64,000 nucleotides of DNA from JAZKFT01 sp039925965 (GCA_039925965.1 JBDSXW010000059.1:62001-126000); one strand, 5' to 3'; shown: positions 44,979 to 54,194, counted from the stretch's first letter. A program made the numbers and translations. The notes: generated by a model from the letters alone, not told the origin.

Positions 44979-45956
44979 TTACATGCCGACTTTTAGCTGA
45001 CCCATTTTTTCAAGGATCTGGTGGGCTACATCCATGGCCATAAAGCCATCCACTTCGCTTACAAGGGTGTTGCGGTTTTCCTGGATGGAATATACAAAAG
45101 CCTGAAGCTCCATCAGTATCGCGTTACCATCCTTTACTTCGGGAGTGGCTACGGCAATGGTTTTTTTGCCGCCACTCGGCGTTTCCAGGTCAAACGTAAA
45201 AACATTTTCATCGGTTGCTTCCTGTATTTTGATAATCTCAGTTTTTTTGGCGAGGAAGTCGATACCGATATAGGCGTCTTTTTGAAATATGCGCATCTTT
45301 CGCATTTTTTTCATACTAATGCGGCTACTGGTGAGGTTGGCGACGCAACCATTGGTAAATTCAATTCTCACATTGGCAATATCGGGCGTATCTGTCATTA
45401 CAGCTACACCACTGGCGCTAATGTTTTTCACCGGGCTTTTTACCAATGCCAGCACGATGTCGATATCGTGGATCATCAAGTCCAGTATTACGCTCACTTC
45501 GGTGCCGCGCGGGTTGAATTGTGCCAGCCGGTGCACTTCTATAAACATAGGTTGTAGCTGGTATTTTATTGCCGCCAGATAAGCTGGATTAAACCGCTCC
45601 ACATGCCCTACCTGCACTTTTACATTGGCTTCTTTGGATAATTTAAGTATCTCCCGGGCTTCGTCCATCGTATTGGCCAGCGGCTTCTCTACAAACACAT
45701 GGAGGCTTTTACGAAGTGCCATTTTTACAAGCTCAAAATGATATGTGGTGGGCGCAATAATATCTACAGCCTGGCACAGATTCATCAATTCTTCAGGATC
45801 GGCAAAGCGCTTGAGTCCATACTTTCCAGCTACTTCCACGGCATTTTCGTCATTAGGATCGTAAAAGCCTACCAGCTCCGCTTCCTTTATCTCTTGCCAG
45901 TTGTTTAAATGGAATTTCCCCAGGTGGCCAACACCAAACACGCCCACTTTAAGCAT
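44979..45956 (-). CDS. Gfo/Idh/MocA family oxidoreductase
   Basis: NAD(P)-dependent sugar or sugar-nucleotide oxidoreductase of 325 residues. The Rossmann motif VGVFGVGHLGKFHLNNW opens the protein. HVFVEKPLANTMDEA, with the conserved EKP, lies near residue 92, and QVGHVERFNPAYLAA with a central acid-base region and DLMIHDIDIVLALV follow, the latter carrying the family Asp-His pair. The substrate is unknown. Placement just upstream of the glycosylphosphotransferase suggests work on a sugar for polysaccharide synthesis. The ATG at 45956 gives the family-typical start. Confidence 0.93.
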   Translation of the reverse strand: MLKVGVFGVGHLGKFHLNNWQEIKEAELVGFYDPNDENAVEVAGKYGLKRFADPEELMNLCQAVDIIAPTTYHFELVKMALRKSLHVFVEKPLANTMDEAREILKLSKEANVKVQVGHVERFNPAYLAAIKYQLQPMFIEVHRLAQFNPRGTEVSVILDLMIHDIDIVLALVKSPVKNISASGVAVMTDTPDIANVRIEFTNGCVANLTSSRISMKKMRKMRIFQKDAYIGIDFLAKKTEIIKIQEATDENVFTFDLETPSGGKKTIAVATPEVKDGNAILMELQAFVYSIQENRNTLVSEVDGFMAMDVAHQILEKMGQLKVGM

Positions 45957-46258
45957 TGTAGATTTTATTTAGGTACGGGCTAAAATTAAAGCCAAAATGC
46001 GAAATCAGGCCTGCTGGTTTTGGGGAGCTGGGAAATGGAGGTATAACTACGGGAAATCAGGGCGTGGATGGGGTTGCTTTTTTTGAAAATCTGTTGTTTA
46101 GTGCCGTCAAATCCAAAAAGGGCAGCGGCATTTACGCTGCGCCAAATGATCTTCGGTACACCCACAGAACCGCTGACACCAGCTGCGCATTCAAAAAATG
46201 TATAGGCGATTTTAAATTAAGTTTATGATATTGCCACTTTAAACTACCCGATTACAAC
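45957..46258. other. 302-base divergent gap
   Basis: Nothing recognised. It must hold the promoters of the Gfo/Idh gene and the second LOG gene. A GAAATCAGGGCGTGGATGGG stretch is GC-rich and unlike its surroundings, but has no coding sense. Confidence 0.4.
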
Positions 46259-46789
46259 ATGCAATCTTTAGCAGTATTCTGCGGTTCAAGAGCGGGCAGC
46301 GATCCGCAGTTTGTGGCACACGCCAGCCTGTTGGGCAGGTTAATGGCAGCCCAAAACATCACGTTGATTTATGGCGGTGGAAGTGTGGGCATCATGGGTG
46401 CGGTAGCAGATGCGGTGATGGAACATGGCGGTACAGTAACCGGCGTCATACCCGAATTGCTGCTAGCCTGGGAAGCCCAGCATATGGGCATCACGGAATT
46501 GAAAATTGTGGCTGATATGCACGTGCGGAAACGCCTCATGTACGAAATGGCGGAGGCGGCCATCGTGCTTCCCGGTGGCCATGGAACTTTGGATGAATTG
46601 TTTGAAATGCTCACCTGGAATTCGCTGAAGATCCACGATAAGCATATTTATATTCTCAATACCAATGGTTTTTATAATCACCTGATCGCACACCTGCACC
46701 AGATGTTTGCCTCTGAATTTTTGTATGATAAAATTGAAAACCGGATCACGGTTTTGAATGATCCGGGGGAGTTGCTGGAGTATTTATAA
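46259..46789 (+). CDS. LOG family protein (TIGR00730), second copy
   Basis: A 176-residue Rossmann-fold protein, the shorter and more classical LOG form. It starts MQSLAVFCGSRAGSDPQF, then has ITLIYGGGSVGIMGAVADAV near residue 35 and the catalytic ADMHVRKRLMYEMAEAAIVL with LPGGHGTLDELFE (PGGxGTxxE) near 105. Members cleave nucleoside 5'-monophosphates to base plus ribose 5-phosphate. It ends in a typical DPGELLEYL. It is a single gene with its own terminator. It differs from the copy at 21.6 kb in length and N-terminus, so the two probably have different substrates. Confidence 0.93.
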   Translation: MQSLAVFCGSRAGSDPQFVAHASLLGRLMAAQNITLIYGGGSVGIMGAVADAVMEHGGTVTGVIPELLLAWEAQHMGITELKIVADMHVRKRLMYEMAEAAIVLPGGHGTLDELFEMLTWNSLKIHDKHIYILNTNGFYNHLIAHLHQMFASEFLYDKIENRITVLNDPGELLEYL

Positions 46790-46814
46790 AACGCTGTTCC
46801 CGAATGTTCTTAAC

Positions 46815-46848
46815 GAAAAAAGCCTCCTGAAGGAAGCTTTTAGAATAG
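46815..46848. terminator. Bidirectional terminator between LOG gene and Rpn gene
   Basis: AAAAGC and GCTTTT, then TCC and GGA around a TGAA loop with one mismatch between, form a hairpin with T-rich sides on both strands. It lies between convergent genes. Confidence 0.6.
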
Positions 46849-46872
46849 TATTTTCAATCCGTTAGGTACGTA

Positions 46873-47817
46873 CTACTTTAATCCCTCTTGTATCTTTCTC
46901 ACAAAAGCTTCGGTAACATTAACCAGGGACGCTATTGTAGCAATGGAAAAGTCGGTATTGCCTAAGAGGCTCTCTACGAATTGTATATCCCTCAAACGCT
47001 GACCTTTTTCCATACCTTTTTCCATACCTTTTTCCATACCTTCCTCTCTACCTTTTTCAAGCCCTTCCTCTTCCGCTATCATTTTTATAGTTTCGACAAT
47101 TCCCATGGCATTTACTTTACCTGTTAAGAAATCTATTTGCTTGTCGAAGTTAATATTTATCTCCCGATTTTCGACGTAAAGGAAATTTTTAAGGAAATAA
47201 AGGAACACTTCTATTTTTTGATTGCTGTATTTTTTACTGCCAATCAATGCTTTAGCAATAGCCAACCTAGTATCACTTAATTCTTGCTGCGGAATTTTTA
47301 GTAATGCCTTTTGGGCAGCCAGGACGACCAATGCGAACGGATTGTTCATCGCTATTAGTGCTGTCTCTGAATGATCCAATACATGATAGTAATTGTATTC
47401 GTACAAAACACTGGTGCCCAAAAGAGCTTCGGAAAATTGACTGACCGGTGGTCGGTTTTTGCCGGTAAAAACTGCAATAGCAGTGATTCCGGTTTCGTAC
47501 CTGTCGTAAATGCGGTAGAAGTATCGGAACATTCTTTTAGGGAAACCATCTTTTGCATCAGCCTGTATTTCGATGTGCACCAGGATACATTTTTCGGTGC
47601 CATCTAACAACCAGACCTTCACCAGCATATCAGCTTCTCTGGTGCCACCGTTCTTTTCTAAATCTGGAAAGAGTTCCCGGAGTTCCTTATCCATAAAGGT
47701 AAATCCCTTGCCTAAATCAAAAATATTATCAGCCCCGGGAAAGAAAAAATACAGCAGATACTGGAAGGTTTCCTCAAATGCCGCCTTTAGTAAAATGTCA
47801 TTCTTTTTCCGCGGCAT
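46873..47817 (-). CDS. Rpn-family (YhgA-like) recombination-promoting nuclease/putative transposase, copy 1
   Basis: A PD-(D/E)XK-type nuclease of 314 residues. The N-terminal catalytic domain (about 5-150) has the family order LRELFPDLEKNG, an Asp in EADMLVKVWLLDG, then CILVHIEIQADAKDGF with the E-x-Q active-site motif, and RMFRYFYRIYDRYE. A helical middle part (about 150-235) follows, then a charged linker with tandem GMEK units (EGMEKGMEKGMEKGQ) and a short C-terminal tail that may be an HTH-like helix pair. In E. coli, Rpn proteins raise RecA-independent recombination. It lies 48 bases downstream of prs on the same strand. Paralog at 62.7 kb. Confidence 0.88.
   Translation of the reverse strand: MPRKKNDILLKAAFEETFQYLLYFFFPGADNIFDLGKGFTFMDKELRELFPDLEKNGGTREADMLVKVWLLDGTEKCILVHIEIQADAKDGFPKRMFRYFYRIYDRYETGITAIAVFTGKNRPPVSQFSEALLGTSVLYEYNYYHVLDHSETALIAMNNPFALVVLAAQKALLKIPQQELSDTRLAIAKALIGSKKYSNQKIEVFLYFLKNFLYVENREININFDKQIDFLTGKVNAMGIVETIKMIAEEEGLEKGREEGMEKGMEKGMEKGQRLRDIQFVESLLGNTDFSIATIASLVNVTEAFVRKIQEGLK
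47002..47061. repeat. 12-bp tandem repeats inside the Rpn gene
   Basis: ACCTTTTTCCAT occurs three times exactly (47002-47037), followed by two degenerate units. Each encodes G-M-E-K on the minus strand, so copy-number change keeps the frame. Confidence 0.9.
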
Positions 47818-47865
47818 ATGGATAATTTATTAATTGCTGGAAAGCCTTTTTTAGCCCCGATTAGA

Positions 47866-48816
47866 CTAATGCTTCCTGTTATGACTATGAATAAACAACC
47901 CATGAATGCTCTTGTTCTCAAAAGCATTACGAATAGCGATCGCAAAAAGATCAGCCACCGAAAGCACTTTGATCTTGGACGATGACTGGCGTAATGGAAT
48001 CGTGTCGCACACCACCAATTCTTCCAGTACACTGTTCTCAATATTTTCATAGGCTTTACCGCTCAAAACCGGGTGTGTACACATAGCCCTCACACTACGT
48101 GCACCCTTGTCTTTCAGCAGGCCGGCACTTTTTGCAAGCGTGCCGCCGGTGTCGCAGATATCGTCGATCAACACGATATCCCTGCCGGCCACCTCTCCGA
48201 TTACGGTCATGCTGGCGATCTCATTGGCGCGTTTGCGGTGTTTGTCGCAGATTACCATTTCGGCATTAAAATAACTGGCCACTTCTCTAACCCGGTTGGT
48301 ACTGCCCACGTCGGGGGCGGCAAATGTGAGATTTTCGAGGTTGAGATTTTCTATGTATGGAATAAAGATAGCCGAGCTGTCCAGGTGATCCACCGGGATA
48401 TCAAAATAGCCTTGAATTTGGGGGGCATGGAGGTCCATTGTGATGATCCTGTCGGCCCCGGCGGCGGTAAGCATATTGGCAACCAGCTTAGAGCCGATGG
48501 CCACCCTTGGGCGGTCTTTCTTGTCCTGGCGGCTAAAGCCATAATAGGGCATTACCGCTATCACTTTGTAAGCCGAAGCACGCCTGGCGGCATCGATCAT
48601 CAGCAACAGTTCCATCAGGTTATCGGTAGGCGCAAAAGTGCTTTGGATTAAAAAAACATAATCGCCCCTCACGCTTTCAAGGTACTCCACGCCAAATTCG
48701 CCATCGCTAAAGTGCTGGATATTTACGGCACCTGGTTTGGTGCCAAAACTGCTGCAAATTTTTTCTGCCAGGTACTGAGATTTTAAACCAGAAAATATTC
48801 TTGCATGTTCACTCAT
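47866..48816 (-). CDS. prs: Ribose-phosphate pyrophosphokinase
   Basis: Makes PRPP from ribose 5-phosphate and ATP, feeding purine, pyrimidine, NAD and histidine synthesis. At 316 residues the length is normal. Visible are FSDGEFGVEYLESVRGDYVF near residue 36, MPYYGFSRQDKKDRPRVAIG with the ATP-binding flexible loop around 98-115, DLHAPQIQGYFDIPVDHL (metal and substrate binding), and the PRPP-loop motif IVLIDDICDTGGTLAKSA near 218. The Rpn-type gene follows closely downstream. nadC and upp in this window use its product. Confidence 0.97.
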   Translation of the reverse strand: MSEHARIFSGLKSQYLAEKICSSFGTKPGAVNIQHFSDGEFGVEYLESVRGDYVFLIQSTFAPTDNLMELLLMIDAARRASAYKVIAVMPYYGFSRQDKKDRPRVAIGSKLVANMLTAAGADRIITMDLHAPQIQGYFDIPVDHLDSSAIFIPYIENLNLENLTFAAPDVGSTNRVREVASYFNAEMVICDKHRKRANEIASMTVIGEVAGRDIVLIDDICDTGGTLAKSAGLLKDKGARSVRAMCTHPVLSGKAYENIENSVLEELVVCDTIPLRQSSSKIKVLSVADLFAIAIRNAFENKSIHGLFIHSHNRKH

Positions 48817-48959
48817 AAGATAGGATTGGCTGTGTTGTAAAGTTACTGATCGAAGTTTCCGGCTGCCGGCTTATCGGTGTATTAACTTTTAATCGGTATG
48901 TCTGAACCTTTATATTGCTGCGAAGATATTGGTTTGAACCGGCCATCAAAAAATGATCC

Positions 48960-49661
48960 ATGGAAAATATACATACCATTGCTAACAGCATAAAAAACTG
49001 GGCCGAAGATGATCGTCCACGTGAGAAACTGGTGCAAAAGGGACCGGCCGCACTCAGCAACAGCGAATTACTCGCGATTTTGATCAATAATGGTACCCGA
49101 AACAAGTCGGCGATCGACCTGGCAAAGGAAATTCTAAAGCTGGGGAAGGATAATTTAAACGAACTGGGCAAACAGGGTGTAAAAGACTTTCAGAAAGTAA
49201 AAGGCATTGGCACTGCAAAGGCCGTAACCATCGCGGCCGCATTGGAAATAGGTCGCCGGAGGCAGGGGGCGGAAGCTTTGGAAAAGCCTTCTATGACTAG
49301 CAGTCGCACCATTGCCCAATACCTGCAAAGCATTTTGCAGGATGAGATAAAAGAAGTATTTGTAGTGTTGTTTTTGAACGCGGCTAATAAAATAAACGGC
49401 TATCAGATCATCAGCAGTGGTGGCATTACCGGCACGGTAGCCGATCCCAGGATTATCATCAAAAAGGCGCTGGAGGAAAATGCCACCCGCATCGTATTGT
49501 CGCATAATCATCCTTCGGGCAGCACCCGCCCAAGCGAAGCGGATATTTCATTAACCAAAAAAATTAAAGAAGCTTCCGGTCTCATGGATATTCAGGTATT
49601 GGATCATATCATTATCGGGAACGACAAGTACTATAGTTTTGCGGATGAAGGGCTGATGTAA
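48960..49661 (+). CDS. radC: RadC family protein (JAMM domain)
   Basis: A 233-residue RadC protein. The N-terminal HhH-like part has REKLVQKGPAALSNSELLAI and FQKVKGIGTAKAVTIAAALE. The C-terminal JAB1/MPN+ domain carries the JAMM zinc motif LSHNHPSGSTRPSEAD. The family was named for a repair phenotype, later assigned to another gene, and its true function is not established; a metal-dependent hydrolase acting with DNA is assumed. The start at ATG 48960 gives the family-typical N-terminus. It is divergent from prs. Confidence 0.94.
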   Translation: MENIHTIANSIKNWAEDDRPREKLVQKGPAALSNSELLAILINNGTRNKSAIDLAKEILKLGKDNLNELGKQGVKDFQKVKGIGTAKAVTIAAALEIGRRRQGAEALEKPSMTSSRTIAQYLQSILQDEIKEVFVVLFLNAANKINGYQIISSGGITGTVADPRIIIKKALEENATRIVLSHNHPSGSTRPSEADISLTKKIKEASGLMDIQVLDHIIIGNDKYYSFADEGLM

Positions 49662-49675
49662 TTTCGTGTGGAATT

Positions 49676-49760
49676 GGTCCTTGGGTCAATAGTCAAAAGT
49701 CAATGGTCATTTGCCAAATTAATAGCACGTGCATAATGACAAATTGACTAATATCCGGGA
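49676..49760. repeat. Word repeat (GTCAATAGTC/GGTCATT family)
   Basis: Left GGGTCAATAGTCAAAAGTCA with GGTCATTTG, right ATAATGACAAATTGACTAAT in inverted orientation; the match is imperfect. It lies between radC and the IPExxxVDY gene. Confidence 0.7.
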
Positions 49761-49846
49761 AATCGAAAAGACGCTTATTTCACTTTTCACTTTGCCGCCA
49801 AGAGTAGTTATGCATCTCATTCATTTACCTTCACCTTCAACCACCG

Positions 49847-50284
49847 ATGCCCAAATTAGTACTCGATAACGATCTCATTGCTGAAGCATTTTTCGAAAAT
49901 ACCTGCCTGCTCGGTGTGGTGGCTTCCATGGAAGATTATCATTTCTGCAACCTGGTAAAACATGAACTGGGATTTGATTTTAGAAACGACCTGTCTTCTG
50001 AGATCGCATTTACCAAAAGGGCCCGTAAATATTATTTCTCCGTGTTTAAATACCAGGAAGCCAACTCTTCCGTGGTGCATTATATCTATGCCAACAAATG
50101 CGATGGCGACCTTCTGTTACCTGAATTTAAGCACCTGGATTTTGTATGGCTTATTTGTGTGGGAGAGGGGTATACTTATCCTATTCAACAACTGATGCAG
50201 GCTGTAAAAGCCATTAAAGGCGTTCAACTTATTACGGAGTTAACCAACGAAAAAATTAAAAACAAGCAACACCTGGTGCTGTAA
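49847..50284 (+). CDS. IPExxxVDY family protein
   Basis: A 145-residue protein of a Bacteroidota-specific family named after a conserved motif. Here the motif reads LLPEFKHLDFVWLI, a variant of IPExxxVDY, near residue 84. The N-terminal MPKLVLDNDLIAEAFFENTC and a DYHFCNLVKHELGFDF segment also fit. Function unknown; probably cytoplasmic. Only the first residue of the motif and the last two differ from the name consensus, in a conservative way. Confidence 0.87.
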   Translation: MPKLVLDNDLIAEAFFENTCLLGVVASMEDYHFCNLVKHELGFDFRNDLSSEIAFTKRARKYYFSVFKYQEANSSVVHYIYANKCDGDLLLPEFKHLDFVWLICVGEGYTYPIQQLMQAVKAIKGVQLITELTNEKIKNKQHLVL

Positions 50285-50287
50285 AGA

Positions 50288-50455
50288 AAGGTTCAAGGTT
50301 CAAGGCTCAGGGTTCAAGGTTTATTTTACGAGTTCACGGGTTCACAAGTTCGTTGAGGCAGTTTTCACGACAAATACCAGCCTTTTGAACAGGCTGGCTG
50401 GTAAACCATTGACTATCAAAAATGTAAACCCTTGAACTCGTCAACTTTTGGAAAA
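50288..50455. repeat. Compound fold-back word repeat (CAAGGTTC and GGTTCACAAG words)
   Basis: Direct GGTTCAAGG words, then CGAGTTCACGGGTTCACAAG; right block GTAAACCCTTGAACTCGTCA is their inverted counterpart. In the middle CCAGCCT and AGGCTGG form a perfect 7-bp stem (50377-50397). Two word families meet in one locus. Confidence 0.82.
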
Positions 50456-50502
50456 GGAACCTTACATTAAACCCGCTACCTTACACCTTAAATCTCAAAA
50501 AA

Positions 50503-50736
50503 ATGTGGCAGGAAACAGATAACAAACTATACTGTAAGTTTAAGTTTAAAGACTTTAGTGAGGCCTTTGCCTTTATGACCCGTGTGGCACTGGAAGCAGA
50601 AAAAGCCAATCATCATCCTACGTGGACCAACACGTATAATACTGTTGAGGTATGGCTGAATACCCATGATGCAGGTGATGTGATAACCGAAAAAGACCAT
50701 CAGCTTTCAAAGGCTATTGACAAAATCGCAGGCTGA
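50503..50736 (+). CDS. 4a-hydroxytetrahydrobiopterin dehydratase (pterin-4a-carbinolamine dehydratase)
   Basis: A 77-residue enzyme that dehydrates the 4a-hydroxy form of tetrahydropterin after aromatic amino acid hydroxylases act. It is shorter than the usual ~95 residues, missing the common N-terminal helix. The active-site segment KANHHPTWTNTYNTVEVWL, with the two His, and THDAGDVITEKDHQLSKAID are fully present. No phenylalanine hydroxylase gene lies in the window. The ATG at 50503 is the only start in a sensible place, and the preceding bases are word repeat. Confidence 0.92.
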   Translation: MWQETDNKLYCKFKFKDFSEAFAFMTRVALEAEKANHHPTWTNTYNTVEVWLNTHDAGDVITEKDHQLSKAIDKIAG

Positions 50737-50872
50737 TCATCGCTGTTTATAACTGCCCCCTGTAAAATCGGCCATAGATGTGAATTCAGCGCCACTTAGC
50801 GTTAGCTGGGCATCGGCAATAAGCACGTTTATGAAAGCAATGCCAGTAGCATTAGTTTTTTCATGAATCCGG

Positions 50873-51928
50873 TTAGGGATTTATGGTGACGGTGTGTGTG
50901 GTCAGTGTCACCATTTTGCCCACGGGCAGACACCTTTCTTCCATACCGTGCTGGCTGAGGATAGATTCCACTTCATCTTTTGCACCAGGTGAAACCGAGA
51001 TCAGCAAACCGCCACTGGTTTGCGGATCAGCCAATATCGCCTTTGAGAATTCATCCACTCCAGCAATTTTTTCACCATAGCTGTCCCAGTTGCGCCCTGT
51101 TCCGCCAGGAATGGACTTTTGCGCCACATACCAAGTGATATCTGCTGTAATAAAAGGGATGTTCTGTAAATCTATTTCCGCCGAAAGTCCGCTGCCTTCA
51201 GCCATTTCCACCAGGTGGCCCAGCAGGCCAAAGCCCGTAACATCTGTCATGGCATGTACGCCTTCGATATGACCCAATGCAGTGCCGGCTTTATTCAGTT
51301 GCATCATCTGGTCTGCAGCTAGTGTTGTATGTTCTTTTTTGAGTATGCCTTTCTTTTCTGCTGTAGTTAAGATACCGACGCCCAATGGTTTTGTAAGGTA
51401 GAGCAGGTCTCCTTCCCGGGCGGTATTGTTCTGTTTTACGTTGTTGGTTGCTACAAGCCCATTTACTGCCAGGCCGAATATAGGTTCCGGGCTGTCGATG
51501 CTATGCCCGCCGGCTAGTGGAATACCTGCTTCAGCACAAATACTCCTGCTGCCTTCAATTACTTTTTGGGCTACTTCCGGCGGCAGCACATTAATCGGCC
51601 AGCCCAGTATCGCAATTGCAAGGATCGGGTTGCCTCCCATGGCGTACACATCGCTGATCGCATTGGCACTGGCGATTCGTCCAAAATTGTAGGGATCATC
51701 CACGATGGGCATAAAAAAATCGGTCGTGGAGATCAGCGCAGTGCCATTGCCGAGATTGTACACGGCTGCATCGTCTTTACTGTGATTGCCCACGATTAGG
51801 TTTTGATTGTCGGGCATCGCCAGGTTACTTTGTAAAATACGGTCCAGCATACCCGGAGCGATTTTGCAACCACAGCCTGCGCCGTGCGAATATTGGGTGA
51901 GCCGTACCGGCGCTGTTATTGCATCCAT
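50873..51928 (-). CDS. selD: Selenide, water dikinase (selenophosphate synthase)
   Basis: Makes selenophosphate from selenide and ATP, the selenium donor for selenocysteine and 2-selenouridine in tRNA. It has 351 residues. The catalytic motif TQYSHGAGCGCKI has C19 in place of the selenocysteine found in some species, and the Lys at 22. The glycine-rich ADDAAV-like segment (here DDAAVYNLG) and TTDFFMPIVDDPYNFGRIAS for metal and ATP binding follow, then SDVYAMGGNP. No selA, selB, selC or mnmH is seen in this window, so the user of selenophosphate must lie elsewhere. Confidence 0.97.
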   Translation of the reverse strand: MDAITAPVRLTQYSHGAGCGCKIAPGMLDRILQSNLAMPDNQNLIVGNHSKDDAAVYNLGNGTALISTTDFFMPIVDDPYNFGRIASANAISDVYAMGGNPILAIAILGWPINVLPPEVAQKVIEGSRSICAEAGIPLAGGHSIDSPEPIFGLAVNGLVATNNVKQNNTAREGDLLYLTKPLGVGILTTAEKKGILKKEHTTLAADQMMQLNKAGTALGHIEGVHAMTDVTGFGLLGHLVEMAEGSGLSAEIDLQNIPFITADITWYVAQKSIPGGTGRNWDSYGEKIAGVDEFSKAILADPQTSGGLLISVSPGAKDEVESILSQHGMEERCLPVGKMVTLTTHTVTINP

Positions 51929-52017
51929 GGTTTTGGTTTTTTGAAAGCGGTGAAGTTAGCTTCAACTGCTGATGAATCCTTTCCTGATTGAGTTAACTTA
52001 CAGCATAATTACAGCTT

Positions 52018-54072
52018 ATGAAAAATTTCTTTACGCTGGCTGCTTTAACGGCTTTATTATATAGCGGCACAGCCCAAACGGTCACCCGCGGTCCGTACCT
52101 GCAAATGGTGAATCAAACAAGTGCTACTATACGCTGGAGGACAGACGTGGCCACAACCAGCAAGGTGAACTACGGCACCACGGCCGGCTCACTCAGCCTC
52201 TCTATGTCTGATGCAACCAGTACGCTGGAACATGAATTGCGGGTAAATGGGCTTGGTACCAATACGAAATATTTTTATAGTATCGGCAGTACCACTACCG
52301 TACTGGATGCCAATGGGGCCAACTGGTTTATTACCGCGCCAGATAATTCATTTAATAAAAAAATCCGGATTGCAGCCTTTGGTGATTGTGGTTTGCCGGC
52401 GGCGAACCGCACCAATGTACGGGATAAATACCTCAACTATATTGGCAACACGCCAACGGATGTTTGGCTCCTGCTCGGGGACAATGCCTATTTCTCCGGT
52501 TATGATTATGAATACCAGACGGGTTTTTTTGATGGGTACAAAGACAATATGCTGCGCAACCATCCCTTGTTTCCTGCACCGGGCAACCACGATTATCGCA
52601 ATGATCAGGCCTTTGCATCAGACCGGACGACCGTGGACTACTATAAGAATTTTACCCTGCCAAAAAATGCGGAGTGCGGCGGTGTAGCCAGCAATACCGA
52701 AGCTTATTATTCCTTCGATTGGGGCAATGTTCATTTCCTTTCGTTGGACAGTTATGGAAAGGAAGATGCCAATACGACCAGGCTATATGATACCCTCGGT
52801 GAGCAGGTTACCTGGATCAAACTAGACCTCGCAGCGACTACAAAAAAATGGGTGATCGCCTATTTTCACCACCCGCCTTTTACCCGAAGCAGCCACAATA
52901 GTGATACGGAAGGCGAGTTGATTGCCATCCGCCAGAATTTTATCCGCATCCTGGAACGATATGGCGTAGACCTGGTGTTGTGTGGACATAGCCATGCGTA
53001 CGAACGTAGTTATTTGCTCAAAGGCTATTACACCAATCAGCCCTCTTTTGTAAAAGCCATGCATACGGCAGACTCCTCCAGTGCCAAATATGATGCGAGC
53101 CCGAATTCATGCCCTTATCATTACGATAACGGTAAATACCAACATGGTACTGTCTATGTGGTGAGTGGGTCCGCTGGTCAGGGCGACGTAATAGGTGCGG
53201 GCATGAGCGCGTTACCCTTTGTGTATGGCGGTGGCAGCGCCGGTGGTAGCTCGTTTATAGAGGTGGATGATAAGCGCCTTGACCTAAAAATGATTGGGTC
53301 AGATGGCGGAATCAAGGATCAGTTTACCATTTTAAAAGATGTCAATAAAGTGACGGATATGAATATTTCATCCGGCGATAACACATCGCTAACGGCTTCC
53401 TGGCCGGGCAATTATGTATGGAGTACCGGCGCTGCCACGAAGGCCATAACGGTAGCGCCAACGGTAAGTACCAGCTATACAGTAAATGACAACCTGAACT
53501 GCCTGAAAGATAGCTTCCGGGTTTCAGTTGCGACTATTCTGCCCTTACTACTGCGGTCCTTTAGCGGGACCGTTGCAAACCAGCACCCGGTGTTAACCTG
53601 GATTACAGCCCAGGAATTGAACCTTGGTCATTTTGATGTGCAGCGGCTTACCAACGGACGGTTTGCCGATATTGCCAGGGTGGTTTCCAAAGGGAATAGC
53701 GCCAATGGGTTTACTTATACCTACGAAGACGCTGGGGCAGGCGAAGGAGCTCAGCAGTATCGTTTGCAAATGGTGGATCTCAGTGGGAGTGTTTCCTGGT
53801 CGGCGGTAGTTTCAGTTGTTGCCGGAAATAAAAAGGAGCCCTTTACAATTTATCCGGAAATCATTGAGCCGGGCTCCAGTGTTCAGATCAGGACGGACCT
53901 TCATAGGCATTTTACGGTGGAGGTAACAGACGCCAGTGGCAAACTGGCATGGCATGCTTCCTCCAGTTCTTCGATTATTATTCCCGGGAACGTTTTTACT
54001 GGAATGGGTGTTTACCTGGTATCCGTTCAAAGCAGTGGCCAGCGTTGGGTGAAAAAGGTATTGGTGCGGTAA
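52018..54072 (+). CDS. T9SS-exported purple acid phosphatase-like metallophosphoesterase
   Basis: A secreted phosphoesterase of 684 residues. The signal peptide is about 1-20. A fibronectin-like purple-acid-phosphatase N-domain follows (about 22-110, with TRGPYLQMVNQTSATIRWRT). The calcineurin-like domain (about 117-335) shows the five metal-binding blocks: GDCG, LLLGDNAYFSGY, PGNHDY, YFHHPPF and CGHSHAYER. A beta-rich linker leads to a C-terminal T9SS sorting domain (about 610-684, with VEVTDASGKLAW and GVYLVSVQSSGQRWVKKVLV). It should be exported to the surface, freeing phosphate from organic esters. The ATG lies right before the signal peptide. Confidence 0.94.
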   Translation: MKNFFTLAALTALLYSGTAQTVTRGPYLQMVNQTSATIRWRTDVATTSKVNYGTTAGSLSLSMSDATSTLEHELRVNGLGTNTKYFYSIGSTTTVLDANGANWFITAPDNSFNKKIRIAAFGDCGLPAANRTNVRDKYLNYIGNTPTDVWLLLGDNAYFSGYDYEYQTGFFDGYKDNMLRNHPLFPAPGNHDYRNDQAFASDRTTVDYYKNFTLPKNAECGGVASNTEAYYSFDWGNVHFLSLDSYGKEDANTTRLYDTLGEQVTWIKLDLAATTKKWVIAYFHHPPFTRSSHNSDTEGELIAIRQNFIRILERYGVDLVLCGHSHAYERSYLLKGYYTNQPSFVKAMHTADSSSAKYDASPNSCPYHYDNGKYQHGTVYVVSGSAGQGDVIGAGMSALPFVYGGGSAGGSSFIEVDDKRLDLKMIGSDGGIKDQFTILKDVNKVTDMNISSGDNTSLTASWPGNYVWSTGAATKAITVAPTVSTSYTVNDNLNCLKDSFRVSVATILPLLLRSFSGTVANQHPVLTWITAQELNLGHFDVQRLTNGRFADIARVVSKGNSANGFTYTYEDAGAGEGAQQYRLQMVDLSGSVSWSAVVSVVAGNKKEPFTIYPEIIEPGSSVQIRTDLHRHFTVEVTDASGKLAWHASSSSSIIIPGNVFTGMGVYLVSVQSSGQRWVKKVLVR

Positions 54073-54194
54073 TGGGTTATTCATTGTTGCGTTACCCATG
54101 TACAACCTGTTTCTGCAGGCAATTGTGGCTTGTGTATGTTTTCGGCGACACTGCTGAACGCATTTCACTATTTTGCAAAAAATAAAACTGACTG

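Noticed and set aside
46873..47817. Complete transposon around the Rpn-type gene
   Set aside because: No terminal inverted repeats or target duplication could be seen at its edges; only the internal 12-bp repeats.
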